Source of the DNA: Lithobates sylvaticus
Taxonomy: Eukaryota > Chordata > Amphibia > Anura > Ranidae
DNA: 64,000 bases
Direction: 5' to 3'
Assembly: GCA_028564925.1 (NCBI GenBank)
Contig: CM053029.1
Span: 430,038,046 to 430,102,045 of the forward strand
In this document: positions 44,441-53,589 of the stretch, in pieces
How the letters are laid out: the number at the start of each line of letters is the position of its first letter
Position numbering within the stretch: position 1 is the stretch's first letter
Notes under the pieces: model-generated
Database searches by the model: none
Told to the model about the DNA's origin: nothing
The model's input: the letters and a program-made list of their open reading frames with translations, nothing else
Position numbers and translations under genes: made by a program

Positions 44441-46190
44441 TATTAGGTTAAGAGTGGAATTTTACAAACTCAACGTGCCATAGTCGAACATAAAGTGAAG
44501 GGCCTGGCACACTCTATCACCTTCCTAGGCATTACTCTGGACACGCGTGCCATGCAGGCCAGCCTGCCTCCTGGCAAACTAGCCCGTATTAGGACGGTCA
44601 TCCATGACTTTACCCTGTTATGAGGGTGTACTAACAGGCAGCTGCAGTCCTTGTCAAGGATACCAATTTGCCGTGAGGATTATTTCTCAGGGGCGGTCGT
44701 TCATCTCATGGCTTTGGGTCTTATGTCGCTCAAGTACAGGACCCCGACAAAGTTCTCAGATTAGACCCAGCAGCGATAGCGGACTTAGCAATATGGAATG
44801 AGTTCCTCACAAACTGGAGCGGCATGTCGATGTTTGTTCCATCAGTGTCAGCTCAGTCGTCACAGGTAGTCAAAGATGCTGCAGCCTCCACAGGCTTTGC
44901 TGCAATTTTTGGCCATCACTGGTTTGCCAGACCCTGGCCTCCAGAAATCTGCCTAAATTCCTGGTTTCACTCAATCTTCATCATTGTTTGAGCTATATCC
45001 AATCGTGGCAGCTTCCCAAGTCTAGGGCCACATGTGGACAGTGCTCTTCAACATAGACAACCAGGCTACGGCTGACATCATCTAGAAGGTGGGAACCCGG
45101 AACCAACTCAACGACTACTCCTACCCCACCTTAGTCACACGAACTATGGTTTGAAGCCAAACCTTGGCAATGCTACCCAACCACTTGTTGTCCCGCAACA
45201 CACTAAAGGCTTATCGCACGGCCTGGAACACCTACTGCAGGTTTCTAGCCACTTGTCCTGGAACCATGGCAGATGACATTAGACACGTACTAGCCTTTAT
45301 ATCGTATTGCCACACACTCTTGCTCATAACACTATCAGGCTATACCTAGCCAGCATTCAGCATTTCCTGCCCTCACGGGATCTCGGTAAGCCATCTGTGT
45401 TCACGGCCCATACATTAAGGTCCCTCCTACGTGGTATCAATAAGCAGCAGCCCGCAACCACCGGCAAACGCTTGCTCATCACGAGCGCTTTAGGGGCATG
45501 TCTGAAATCCTCTCACATTCCCGTTCGGGGTTCTGCCCAGCCTAGTCATCCAGGCTGCCATCTACCTTGCCTTCTACAGCTTTCTATGGCCTAGCAAATT
45601 CACCTCAGGTGGCACAAGTAGCCAGATTCTGTACAGAAACCTCCTGACTTGCTTCCTAAACCATTATGTTCTTCTTATGGTCTCCAAAATGCAGCAAACC
45701 AGACCCGGAGTGGACATCAACTTTAAAACCTAGTGTTCAGTAATGATCCTTGACCATCTGTTGTCTCACCTACCCAGGCAAGTAGTCTCCAGCCTGTTAC
45801 TGCCTTTTCGGTCAACTCCCTGAGTGGCAGCCAGTTTATTAAGCATGTTAAGGTCCTATTGGTCAACTTAGGCCTTGACCCCGGATGGTATTCAGGACAT
45901 TCCTCTACGGATGGGTGTAGCCTCAGCAAAATCTCAGCAAGGAGTACCAGACCATGTGATCAAGAAACTAGGCAGATGGAAGTCTGCCTGCTTCGCCAGA
46001 TATATTCCAAACCCCGAGTGGAGACGGGCCAAGCCTTCTCTGAGCTTGCTCAATAAGGTTGGAGCCAATAAAGAAACACTTCCCTACCTGGTTATTTTTG
46101 CCCCCTTTTCTTGGCATTCCTATCAGATGACCAAAGCCACACTTCAGGTCTATTTATGTTGTAAGTCTTGTCGCGTGTTTATGTGATCCA
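44441..46190 (+). mobile_element. Broken tyrosine-recombinase retroelement (DIRS/Ngaro type)
   Basis: A fossil with two recognisable parts in the usual order. First comes the end of a reverse transcriptase/RNase H region (about 44470-45140) with SITFLGITLDTRAMQASLPP. Then comes a tyrosine recombinase region (about 45160-46080) with RNTLKAYRTAWNTYCRFL, TIRLYLASIQHFLPS and DHVIKKLGRWKSACFARYI, the last holding the usual C-terminal recombinase box. Reverse transcriptase followed by tyrosine recombinase separates this from Cryptons and from ordinary LTR elements. It is broken in numerous places (well over five) and looks old. No terminal repeats were identified. A PLE appears to have inserted on its upstream side. 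Confidence 0.75.
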
Positions 46191-46282
46191 CATTTGTCTC
46201 AGTCATTCAGTCATAGGGCCACAACCATGAATATATATATAGATAATTAATTGGGAAAAGAGGAATGGGGAATATTGGGACT

Positions 46283-46950
46283 TTAACCACTTCAATACCA
46301 GGCACTTACCCCCCTTCCTGCCCAAGCCAATTTTCAGCTTTTTGTGCTGTCGCTGTTTAAATGACAAATGCGCGGTCATGCTACACTGTACCCAAACAGA
46401 ATTTTTATTGTTTTGTTCCCACAAATAGAGCTTTCTATTGGTGGTATTTGATCACCTTTGCGGTTTTTATTTTTTGCTAAACAAATAAAAAAATACAGAC
46501 AATTTTGAAAAAAATTAAAGTTTTGCTTTTGTTTCTGTTATAAAATGTTGTAAATAAGTAAGTTTTCTCCTTCACTGATGGGCTCTGATAAGGCATGACT
46601 GATGGGCACTGATAAGGCGGCGCCGATGAGGTGGCACCAATGAGCGGGCACTGATGATGGGCACTGATATGAGGCACTGATGGGCACTGGTAAGCGGCAC
46701 TGATGGGTGGCACTGATAGGCAGCACTGATGGGCATTGATAGGTGCCACTGATGGGCACTCATGGGTGGCACTGATGGGCACTGATATGTGACACTGAGG
46801 GGCACTGAAAGGCTGCAAAGATGGGTACTTATGGGTGGCACTGATAGGCGGCACTGCTGGGCACTGATGGGCATTGATACATGGCACTGATGGGCACTAA
46901 TACACGCCACTGATCAGTGGGCACTGATTGGCAATTGCCTGGGCATTGAA
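46283..46950 (-). mobile_element. TTAA-type repeat with internal minisatellite, reverse copy
   Basis: TTAA at 46283-46286 is followed by CCACTTCAATACCAGGCACT, then (minus-strand sense) the GAAAGCTCTATTTGTGGGAA module at about 46425-46445, an A/T-rich stretch and the minisatellite. It matches 6821-7630 in order. The far end is lost where the PLE fragment begins near 46960. Confidence 0.75.
46570..46935. repeat. Minisatellite CACTGATGGGCACTGATAGG
   Basis: About 25 short units of CACTGATGGG/CACTGATAGGC, the reverse complement of the array at 6955-7430. Confidence 0.93.
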
Positions 46951-46959
46951 ACAAAAGTG

Positions 46960-47190
46960 AGTACATGTCACGGTCCCTACCATGCCATGCAGATGGCATT
47001 TCAAGGAGTTTCCCAAGCAGTCATCTTCAGGATTACGCATTTGGGTCATAGAGGCCATCCCCAATCATTTCCCCAAAGCCGAGCGTTAGAAACGGTTATG
47101 CGAGAGAGAAAATTACTGGATCTATACCTATACAGTTTATTGGTCGGGGACCTTAATGAAGGCATTGAAATCAATATTTTACTATAAGTT
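46960..47190 (+). pseudogene. Penelope-like GIY-YIG C-terminal fragment
   Basis: The open frame from 46957 contains FRITHLGHRGHPQSFPQS, then MRERKLLDLYLYSLL and GDLNEGIEINILL before a stop. This aligns by motif with the end of the PLE endonuclease (R-E-x-x-x-D/W-x-Y-x-L ... G-x-N-E-G-I-E-I-N). The usual tryptophan of WIY is replaced, so the copy is diverged. Only the last 60-70 residues of the protein remain. Confidence 0.7.
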
Positions 47191-47578
47191 CTATTTGTAC
47201 ACATTTTGGGCTATTACAGTTTCTTTCTCCCCCTACACCCTTCTACATCATTGACTCTATTGATTAATTCATAATTACAATTCCTTTATAAATAATTTTA
47301 ATGAAAATCCTATTTACTTATCGATTAATAACGTAATACTTATGATTCCTATTGATTACTAACAAGGCATATATTTTTGTTATAACTATTAATACACACA
47401 CATATATATATATAGGTTTTTGTTTTTTTTAATAATATAATATACGTATTATTTTTATATAATTTATCTATTAGTTTTAATTATTCCATTATTTTGGTCA
47501 TATGCGGGCGTCCCTTCTTGAGTGTAGATGTCAATATACATGTATGATAGTATCTTTAAAAATAAATCATAAAATACA
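47191..47578 (+). mobile_element. Penelope-like 3' UTR, left piece
   Basis: Very A/T-rich DNA after the endonuclease stop, with a (TA) run at 47400. It ends at the 4.5 kb palindrome; similar A/T-rich DNA and a hammerhead-like motif resume after 52885. The link between the two pieces is inferred. Confidence 0.45.
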
Positions 47579-47610
47579 CTTTTTTGTAAAAAAATATACC
47601 TTCTAGATTT

Positions 47611-48070
47611 TAGACATATGCGATTCGTTTCGTACGAATTCGTAATTCGTACGAATTTTTCGAAATTCTTACGAATTTACGAATCTGTAGTACGAATTTT
47701 TTTTTTTTACGAATTCCGTACGGAATACGAAATTCCGTTTACGAATTTCGTCGCCGAATGATTCGAATGAATTCGAATGACTTTGAATGGATTCGAATGA
47801 CTTCGAATGGATTCGAATGAATTCGAATGACAAAGTGTCATTTTTGCAGGAAAAATTCCGTTTACGAATTTCAGCTCCAAATTATTCGAATCCAACTACC
47901 AATATCAAATTTCAACTAATTCAAACGAAATTATTATAGCAGATATAACGAATGAATTCGAATGCATTCGAATGCATTCGAATGCATTCGAATGCATTCG
48001 AATGAATTCGAATGACAAAGTGTCATTTTTGCAGAAAAAAAAGCTATTTAAAAAACAGTCATTCATTGAT
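47611..48070. repeat. ATTCGAATGA-rich outer arm, left
   Basis: Short-period runs of GAATGAATTC and GAATGCATTC plus CGTACGAATTCG-type palindromes. CAAAGTGTCATTTTTGCAGG and AACGAAATTATTATAGCAGA are matched in reverse in the right outer arm (51815-51880). Confidence 0.85.
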
Positions 48071-48668
48071 ATAAAAAAAAAAAAAAGCGTAGGGGTCCCC
48101 CCAAATTCAATAACCAGGCCCTTCAGGTCTGGTATGGATATTAAGGGGGACCCCAGCCAAAAAAAAAAAAAAAAAAATGGCGTGGGGTCCCCCCCAAATA
48201 TCCATACCAGACCCTTGAGGTCTGGGATGGATTTTAAGGGGAACCCCGGCCAAAAAAAAAAAAAAATGGCGTGGGGTCCCCCTCAAAATCCATACCAGAC
48301 CCTTTAACCGAGCACGCAACCTTGCAGGCCGCAGGAAAGGAGGGGGGGACGAGAGCGGCCCCCCCCCCGCCTGAACCGTACCAGGCCACATGCCCTCAAC
48401 ATTGGGAGGTGCTTTGGGGTCCCCCCCAAAGCACCTTGTTCCCATGTTGATGAGGACAAGGGCCTCATCCCCACAACCCTGGCCGGTGGTTGTGGAGGTC
48501 TGCGGGCGGGGGGCTTATCGGAATCTGGAAGCCCCCTTTAACAAGGGGACCCCCAGATCCCGCCCCCCCCTGTGTGAAATGGTAAGGGGGTACAAAAGTA
48601 CCCCTACCATTTCACCAAAAAAGTGGCAAAAATGGTAAAAATGACAGGAGACGGTCTTTGACAATTCC

Positions 48669-48903
48669 TTTATTAAAATCTTCTTTCTTCTTTCTTCTGG
48701 TCTTCCTTTCTTCATCTTCTCCTTCCGGCATCTTCTTCCATCGTCTTCTTCCTTCGATTCGCTTCTTCTTCCTCCGGTCTTCTCGTCCTTCTCGTCCGGC
48801 GGCGTCCTTCTCGTCCGGCATCGTCGTCTCTTCTCGCAGGCCGCTCCTCGCAATGGAGGCTCCCGCTCTGTGAGGCTTCGCTCCGGGTGACAGGTCTTTT
48901 ATA
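48669..48903 (-). promoter_or_regulatory. Cassette 1 minus-strand unit: TATA box to AATAAA
   Basis: On the minus strand TATAAAAG lies at 48903-48896, with a GC box (GGGGGCGGGG, complement at about 48920-48930) upstream. About 220 bp further on, after a polypurine stretch, AATAAA lies at 48674-48669. Order and spacing resemble a miniature transcription unit. Promoter activity is inferred, not shown. Confidence 0.5.
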
Positions 48904-48976
48904 ACGAAGGCACCTGGTGACCCCGCCCCCTCTGACGCACGGGGACATCATGTGGAATTCCCTATGGCTTTCCCCA

Positions 48977-48984
48977 TGACGTCA
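48977..48984. promoter_or_regulatory. Perfect CRE palindrome TGACGTCA at the centre of cassette 1
   Basis: TGACGTCA is the consensus cAMP-response element bound by CREB/ATF factors. It sits between the two GC boxes at the cassette centre. The mirror cassette has the same octamer at 51238-51245. Confidence 0.6.
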
Positions 48985-49015
48985 GAGGGGGGGCGGGGTC
49001 ACCAGGTGCCTTCGT

Positions 49016-49225
49016 TATACAAGACCTGTCACCCGGAGCGGAGCCTCACAGAGCGGGAGCCTCCCATTGCGAGGAGCGGCCTGCGAGAAGGGACGCCGAT
49101 GCCGGACGAGAAGGACGAGAAGACCGGAGGAAGAAGAAGCAAATCGAAGGAAGAAGAAGATGGAAGAAGATGCCGGAAGGAGAAGATGAAGAAAGGAAGA
49201 CCAGAAGAAAGAAGATTTTAATAAA
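49016..49225 (+). promoter_or_regulatory. Cassette 1 plus-strand unit: TATA-like box to AATAAA
   Basis: GGGGGCGGGG (about 48988-48998) is followed by TATACAAG at 49016-49023 (one change from the TATAAAAG of the minus-strand partner), a polypurine stretch, then AATAAA at 49220-49225. Divergent from, and mirror image of, the unit at 48903-48669. Confidence 0.45.
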
Positions 49226-49794
49226 GGAATTGTCAAAGACCGTCTCCTGTCATTTTTACCATTTTTGCCACTTTTTTGGTGAAATGGTTGGGGTACTTTT
49301 GTACCCCCTTACCATTTCACACTGGGGGGGGCGGGATCTGGGGGTCCCCTTGTTAAAGGGGGCTTCCAGATTCCGATAAGCCCCCCGCCCGCAGACCCCC
49401 ACAACCACCGGGCACGGTTGTGGGGATGAGGCCCTTGTCCTCATCAACATGGGGACAAGGTGCTTTGGGGGGACCCAAAAGCACCCTCCCAATGTTGAGG
49501 GCATGTGGCCTGGTACGGTTCAGGCGGGAGGGGGGCCGCTCTCGTTTCCTGCGGCCTGCCAGGTTGCGTGCTCGGATAAGGGTCTGGTATGGATTTTATG
49601 GGGGACCCCACGCCATTTTTTTTGGCTAGGGTTCCCCTTAAAATCCATCCCAGACCTCAAGGGTCTGGTATGGATTTTGAGGGGGACCCTACGCCATTTT
49701 TTTATTTTTTTTGGGCTGGGGTCCCCCTTAATATCCATCCCAGACCTGAAGGGCCTGGTTATTGAATTTGGGGGGACCCCTACGCATTTTTTTT

Positions 49795-50545
49795 ATCAAT
49801 GACTTCAATGAATGACAGTTCTCTGTATTACGGATCCAACAATTCATTTGCCGGCAAATAGCTGCGACTCGTGATTTTTAAATAGTTTTTTTTTCCTGCA
49901 AAAATGACACTGCAGGAACAGTTCTCTATATTAGATATACTGAATCTCGAATCATTCGAAGCATTCGTTATATCCGCTATTATAATTTCTTTCATATTAG
50001 TTGAAATTACATATTTGTTAGTAGTTGTATTCGAATTGTTCTCTGTATTACGGGAATCGGCAATTAGCCGCGAGTGATTTTAAATGTCTTTTTTTCCTGC
50101 AAAAATGACACATTGTACAGAGAGAGTTGTAAACACGGGAAACATGACCCCCTTCATAGGCATACTATAGAGTATATAGTATATAGAAGGGCGCAGGTTT
50201 CCCGTGTTTAGAACTCTCTCTGTACAATGTGTCATTTTTGCAGGAAAAAAAGACATTTAAAATCACTCGCGGCTAATTGCCGATTCCCGTAATACAGAGA
50301 ACAATTCGAATGTTGTATTGTAACTAACAAATATGTAATTTCAACTAATATGAAAGAAATTATAATAGCGGATATAACGAATGCTTCGAATGATTCGAGA
50401 TTCAGTATATCTAATATAGAGAACTGTTTAAAATCACGAGTCGCAGCTATTTGCCGGCAAATGAATTGTTGGATCCGTAATACAGAGAACAGTCATTCAT
50501 TGAAGTCATTGATAAAAAAATGCGTAGGGGTCCCCCCAAATTCAG
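49795..50545. repeat. Central A/T-rich palindrome 2
   Basis: Left GATCCAACAATTCATTTGCC, GCAAATAGCTGCGACTCGTG and TGTACAGAGAGAGTT pair with right CACGAGTCGCAGCTATTTGC, GGCAAATGAATTGTTGGATC and AACTCTCTCTGTACA (one difference). Centre near 50170 in ATAGAGTATATAGTATATAG. Arms about 370 bp and nearly identical. Confidence 0.92.
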
Positions 50546-51815
50546 GTCTGGGATGGATATTAAGGGGGACCCCAGCCAAAAAAAAAAAAAAAATGGCGTA
50601 GGGTCCCCCTCAAAATCCATACCAGACCCTTATCCGAGCACGCAACCTGGCAGGCCGCAGGAAAGGAGGGGGGGACGAGAGCGGCCCCCCCTCCCGCCTG
50701 AACCGTACCAGGCCACATGCCCTCAACATTGGGAGGGTGCTTTGGGGGCACCTTGTCCCCATGTTGATGAGGACAAGGGCCTCATCCCCACAACCGTGCC
50801 CGGGGGTTGTGGGGGTCTGCGGGCGGGGGGCTTATCGGAATCTGAAGCCCCCTTTAACAAGGGGACCCCCAGATCCCGGCCCCCCCCCCCCTGTGGAAAT
50901 GGTAAGGGGGTACAAAAGTACCCCTACCATTTCACCAAAAAAGTGGCAAAAATGGTAAAAATGACAGGAGACGGTCTTTGACAATTCCTTTCTTCTTTCT
51001 TCTGGTCTTCCTTTCTTCATCTTCTCCTTCCGGCATCTTCTTCCATCTTCTTCCTTCGATTCGCTTCTTCTTCCTCCGGTCTTCTCGTCCTTCTCGTCCG
51101 GCGTCGTCCTTCTCGTCCGGCATCGTCGTCTCTTCTCGCAGGCCGCTCCTCGCAATGGGAGGCTCCCGCTCTGTGAGGCTTCACTCCGGGTGACAGGTCT
51201 TGTATAACGAAGGCACCTGGTGACCCCGCCCCCCCTCTGACGTCATGGGGAAAGCCATAGGGAATTCCACATGACGTCCCCGTCCACATGACGACCAGAA
51301 GAAAGAAGAAAGAAGATTTTAATAAAGGAATTGTCAAAGACCGTCTCCTGTCATTTTTACAATTTTTGCCACTTTTTTGGTGAAATGGTAGGGGTACTTT
51401 TGTACCCCCTTACCAATTCACACAGGGGGGGGGGCGGGATCTGGGGGTCCCCTTGTTAAAGGGGGCTTCCAGATTCCGATAAGCCCCCCGCCCGCAGACC
51501 CCCACAAAAACCGGCCAGGGTTGTGGGGATGAGGCCCTTTGGGGGGGACCCCAAAGCACCCTCCCAATGTTGAGGGCATGTGGCCTGGTATGGTTCAGGC
51601 GGGAGGGGGGGGCGCTCTCGTCCCCCCCTCCTTTCCTGCGGCCTGCCAGGTTGCGTGCTCGGATAAAGGGTCTGGTATGGATTTTGAGGGGGACCCCACG
51701 CCATTTTTTTTATTTTTTTTTTTGGCCGGGGTTCCCCTTAAAATCCATCCCAGACCTGAAGGGTCTGGTATGGATATTTGGGGGGGACCCCACGCCATTT
51801 TTTTTTTCTGCAAAA
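50515..51815. repeat. Palindromic cassette 2, right half shortened
   Basis: The left half repeats cassette 1 in order (module, GACAATTCCTTTC, polypyrimidine 50990-51120, GC box, TGACGTCA). After the centre the sequence jumps from CGTCCCCGTCCACATGAC to GACCAGAAGAAAG at about 51293, so the GC box, TATA box and most of the purine tract of the right half (about 200-250 bp) are missing. AATAAA at 51321-51326 and the outer module then follow to 51815. Confidence 0.85.
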
Positions 51816-51819
51816 ATGA

Positions 51820-52099
51820 CACTTTTTCATTCGAATTCATTCGAATTCATTCGTTATATCTGCTATAATAATTTCGTTCAAATTAGTTGAAATTCGATAT
51901 TGGTAGTTGGATTTACTAACGATTCGTAACTATTCATAACGATTCGTAACGATTCGTAACTATTCATAACGATTCGTAACGATTCGTAACTTGAAATTGA
52001 AATTCGATATTTGTAGTTGGATCGAATTGTTCTCTGTGTTATGAGAACCAACAATTCATTAGCCGCGTTAACGATTCGTCACGATTCGTAAATTCGTAA
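51820..52099. repeat. ATTCG/AACGATTCGTAAC-rich outer arm, right
   Basis: CATTCGAATTCATTCG copies, then about seven units of AACGATTCGTAACTATTCATA. Partner of 47611-48070 but with a different local expansion. Confidence 0.85.
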
Positions 52100-52139
52100 C
52101 TTTTTTGTAAAAAAAAATACTTTCTAGATTTCTAGATAT

Positions 52140-52884
52140 ATAAATTACTGTATATAAGCTGTTTCTTGGTCTTCAGTATAAGCTGAGTTTTTCAGCACAT
52201 TTTTTTGTGCTGAAAAGGCCCCCCATGGCTTATACATGAGTCAAGCACTTTTCTGCAGCAGAGAATGACATTTTCCGAACCGACTTTGGGGCCCCGTATG
52301 TCGGGGCCACTTGGTGCTAGGAACCCCAAATTTGGCGTGCAAACCCAGTGGAACTAGCACTACAACATATCCAAAGGGGGCTATCACCAAGTGGCCCTGA
52401 GATACGGGGCTGCAAAGTCAGTTCGGAAAATGTCATTCTCTGCTGCAGAAAAGTGCTTGACATTTTCCGAACCATTGTAGTACTAGTTCCACTGGGTTTG
52501 CACACCAAATTTGGGGTTCCTAGCACCAAGTGGCCCCCGAGATACGGGACCCCAAAGTCGGTCAACTGTGTCCATATGCAGCAATGTCATTTCGGGACCC
52601 TTTGGGTTCAGAGTCCCCAAATTTTGGCTGCAGCTAGGGGGCATCTAGGAACCGTTAACTAACTAAGTTCGGGGGACCTATGGCTGCAAATGGGCACAGT
52701 GAGGCATGCAAATGGGCACAGTGAGACTGCAAATGGGCATTGCTGACCCTCTTTTCCACTTACAGTAGCTGCACATTTCTCACCCTAGGCTTATACTCGA
52801 GTCAATAAGTTTTCCCAATTTTTTGTGGTAAAATTAGGTGCTTCGGCTTATATTCAGGTCGGCTTATACTCGAGTATATACGGT
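52140..52884. mobile_element. MITE with TATACTCGAGTATAAGC-type ends
   Basis: The right end reads CTTATACTCGAGTCAATAAG, then CGGCTTATACTCGAGTATATACGGTA (as ending words). The left end carries TACTGTATATAAGC and GTATAAGCTGAGTTTTTCAG. The interior holds an inverted repeat (CCAAATTTGGGGTTCCTAGC against GCTAGGAACCCCAAATTTGG) and three short AAATGGGCACAGTGAG units near 52688-52735. Non-coding. Superfamily uncertain. Confidence 0.65.
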
Positions 52885-53560
52885 ATGTCAAGGACTTTAC
52901 TGGTCGTTGATTGTAAGTATTGTAGCTTATTAACTATTATTATTAATCCGTTATTTTATTACTAGTTACTGTATAATAGTATAGAGTTTAGCTTCTGGTA
53001 TCGTACTGTGCTTCTGTGTCTATGTTCCCATGGTTACTCGCTTTGCTAGCCACTTGGTCTCCGTGCTCCGTAGCATATAAACCCAATTCAAAGATGGCCC
53101 CCAGCAGAGCCTGAGGAAGGAGCACGCATGCTCCGAACACGCGCATCTCCGCTGACCCTGTACCCGGAAGTGACGTCTCTGTGTATCGTGCATTTCTGAT
53201 CTCATTCCCAGCTTTCCAGGAACGCTGTGAACCATCAGTGCGGCCGGATCATGGGCATCCACATCAGCCACCGACAGCAAGCGACACCAGGCATGACTCT
53301 GGGACAGTGCGGATGATCCTTAGACATTATGCTGGAAAAATCGCTTGTTTGTGAGTGCTTCCATAATTATTTTTATTGATTAAATGTCTCATTGCTACAC
53401 TTAGAAGTTGCTGCTTTTTGTCTTACTTTATGCTCCAGAGTTTCCTCTAGCTGTTAGCTGGCGGCCTTCCTAAGACAGCGTATCTAATATCCTTACATGG
53501 ACTATTTGTTTATGGGCTAGATTCATTGCCCTTTTCAGTGATCCCTCTGTATATATTACA
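52885..53560 (+). mobile_element. Penelope-like 3' UTR with hammerhead-like motif, right piece
   Basis: At 53111-53145 CTGAGGAAGGAGCACGCATG then CTCCGAACACGCG: a CUGAGGA core, a stable GGAGC/GCTCC stem II, then GAAC where GAAA is expected. Flanking DNA resembles the region after the PLE remains at 43.3-44.1 kb in style. It may be the remainder of the PLE whose coding end lies at 46960-47190. Confidence 0.5.
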
Positions 53561-53589
53561 TAGCCTTACCTAGAGTGCACCAAATTAAC

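Larger units (their letters stand above)
48075..49795. repeat. Palindromic cassette 1
   Basis: From 48080 the module GGGGTCCCC, CCATACCAGACCC, GCACGCAACCT, CATGTTGATGAGGACAAGGG, AGGGGGTACAAAAGTACCCC and GACAATTCCTTTATTAAAAT leads into a polypyrimidine segment (48675-48830). After the centre (about 48960) everything returns in reverse: a polypurine segment (49085-49215), ATTTTAATAAAGGAATTGTC, CAAGGTGCTTTGGGG, and CCATCCCAGACCTGAAGGGC. The frames that translate to lysine/arginine/glutamate-rich peptides are the purine tracts. Confidence 0.9.
47579..52131. mobile_element. 4.55 kb palindrome of palindromes (foldback element)
   Basis: Flanked by a 32 bp direct repeat matching at 30 of 32 positions (47579-47610, 52100-52131). 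From outside in: ATTCGAAT/CGTACGAATT-rich ends (47611-48070 and 51820-52099); GC-rich palindromic cassette 1 (48075-49795, centre about 48960); A/T-rich palindrome 2 (49795-50545, centre about 50170); and cassette 2 (50515-51815, centre about 51250). Cassette 1 and cassette 2 are mirror images about 50170, so the whole block is one palindrome whose arms are themselves palindromes. No transposase motif. Confidence 0.85.

Noticed and set aside
48952-49221. A host gene encoding a charged nuclear protein
   Set aside because: The frame is a polypurine tract inside one arm of a palindrome and recurs in the mirrored copies. Kept only as a finding about the element.
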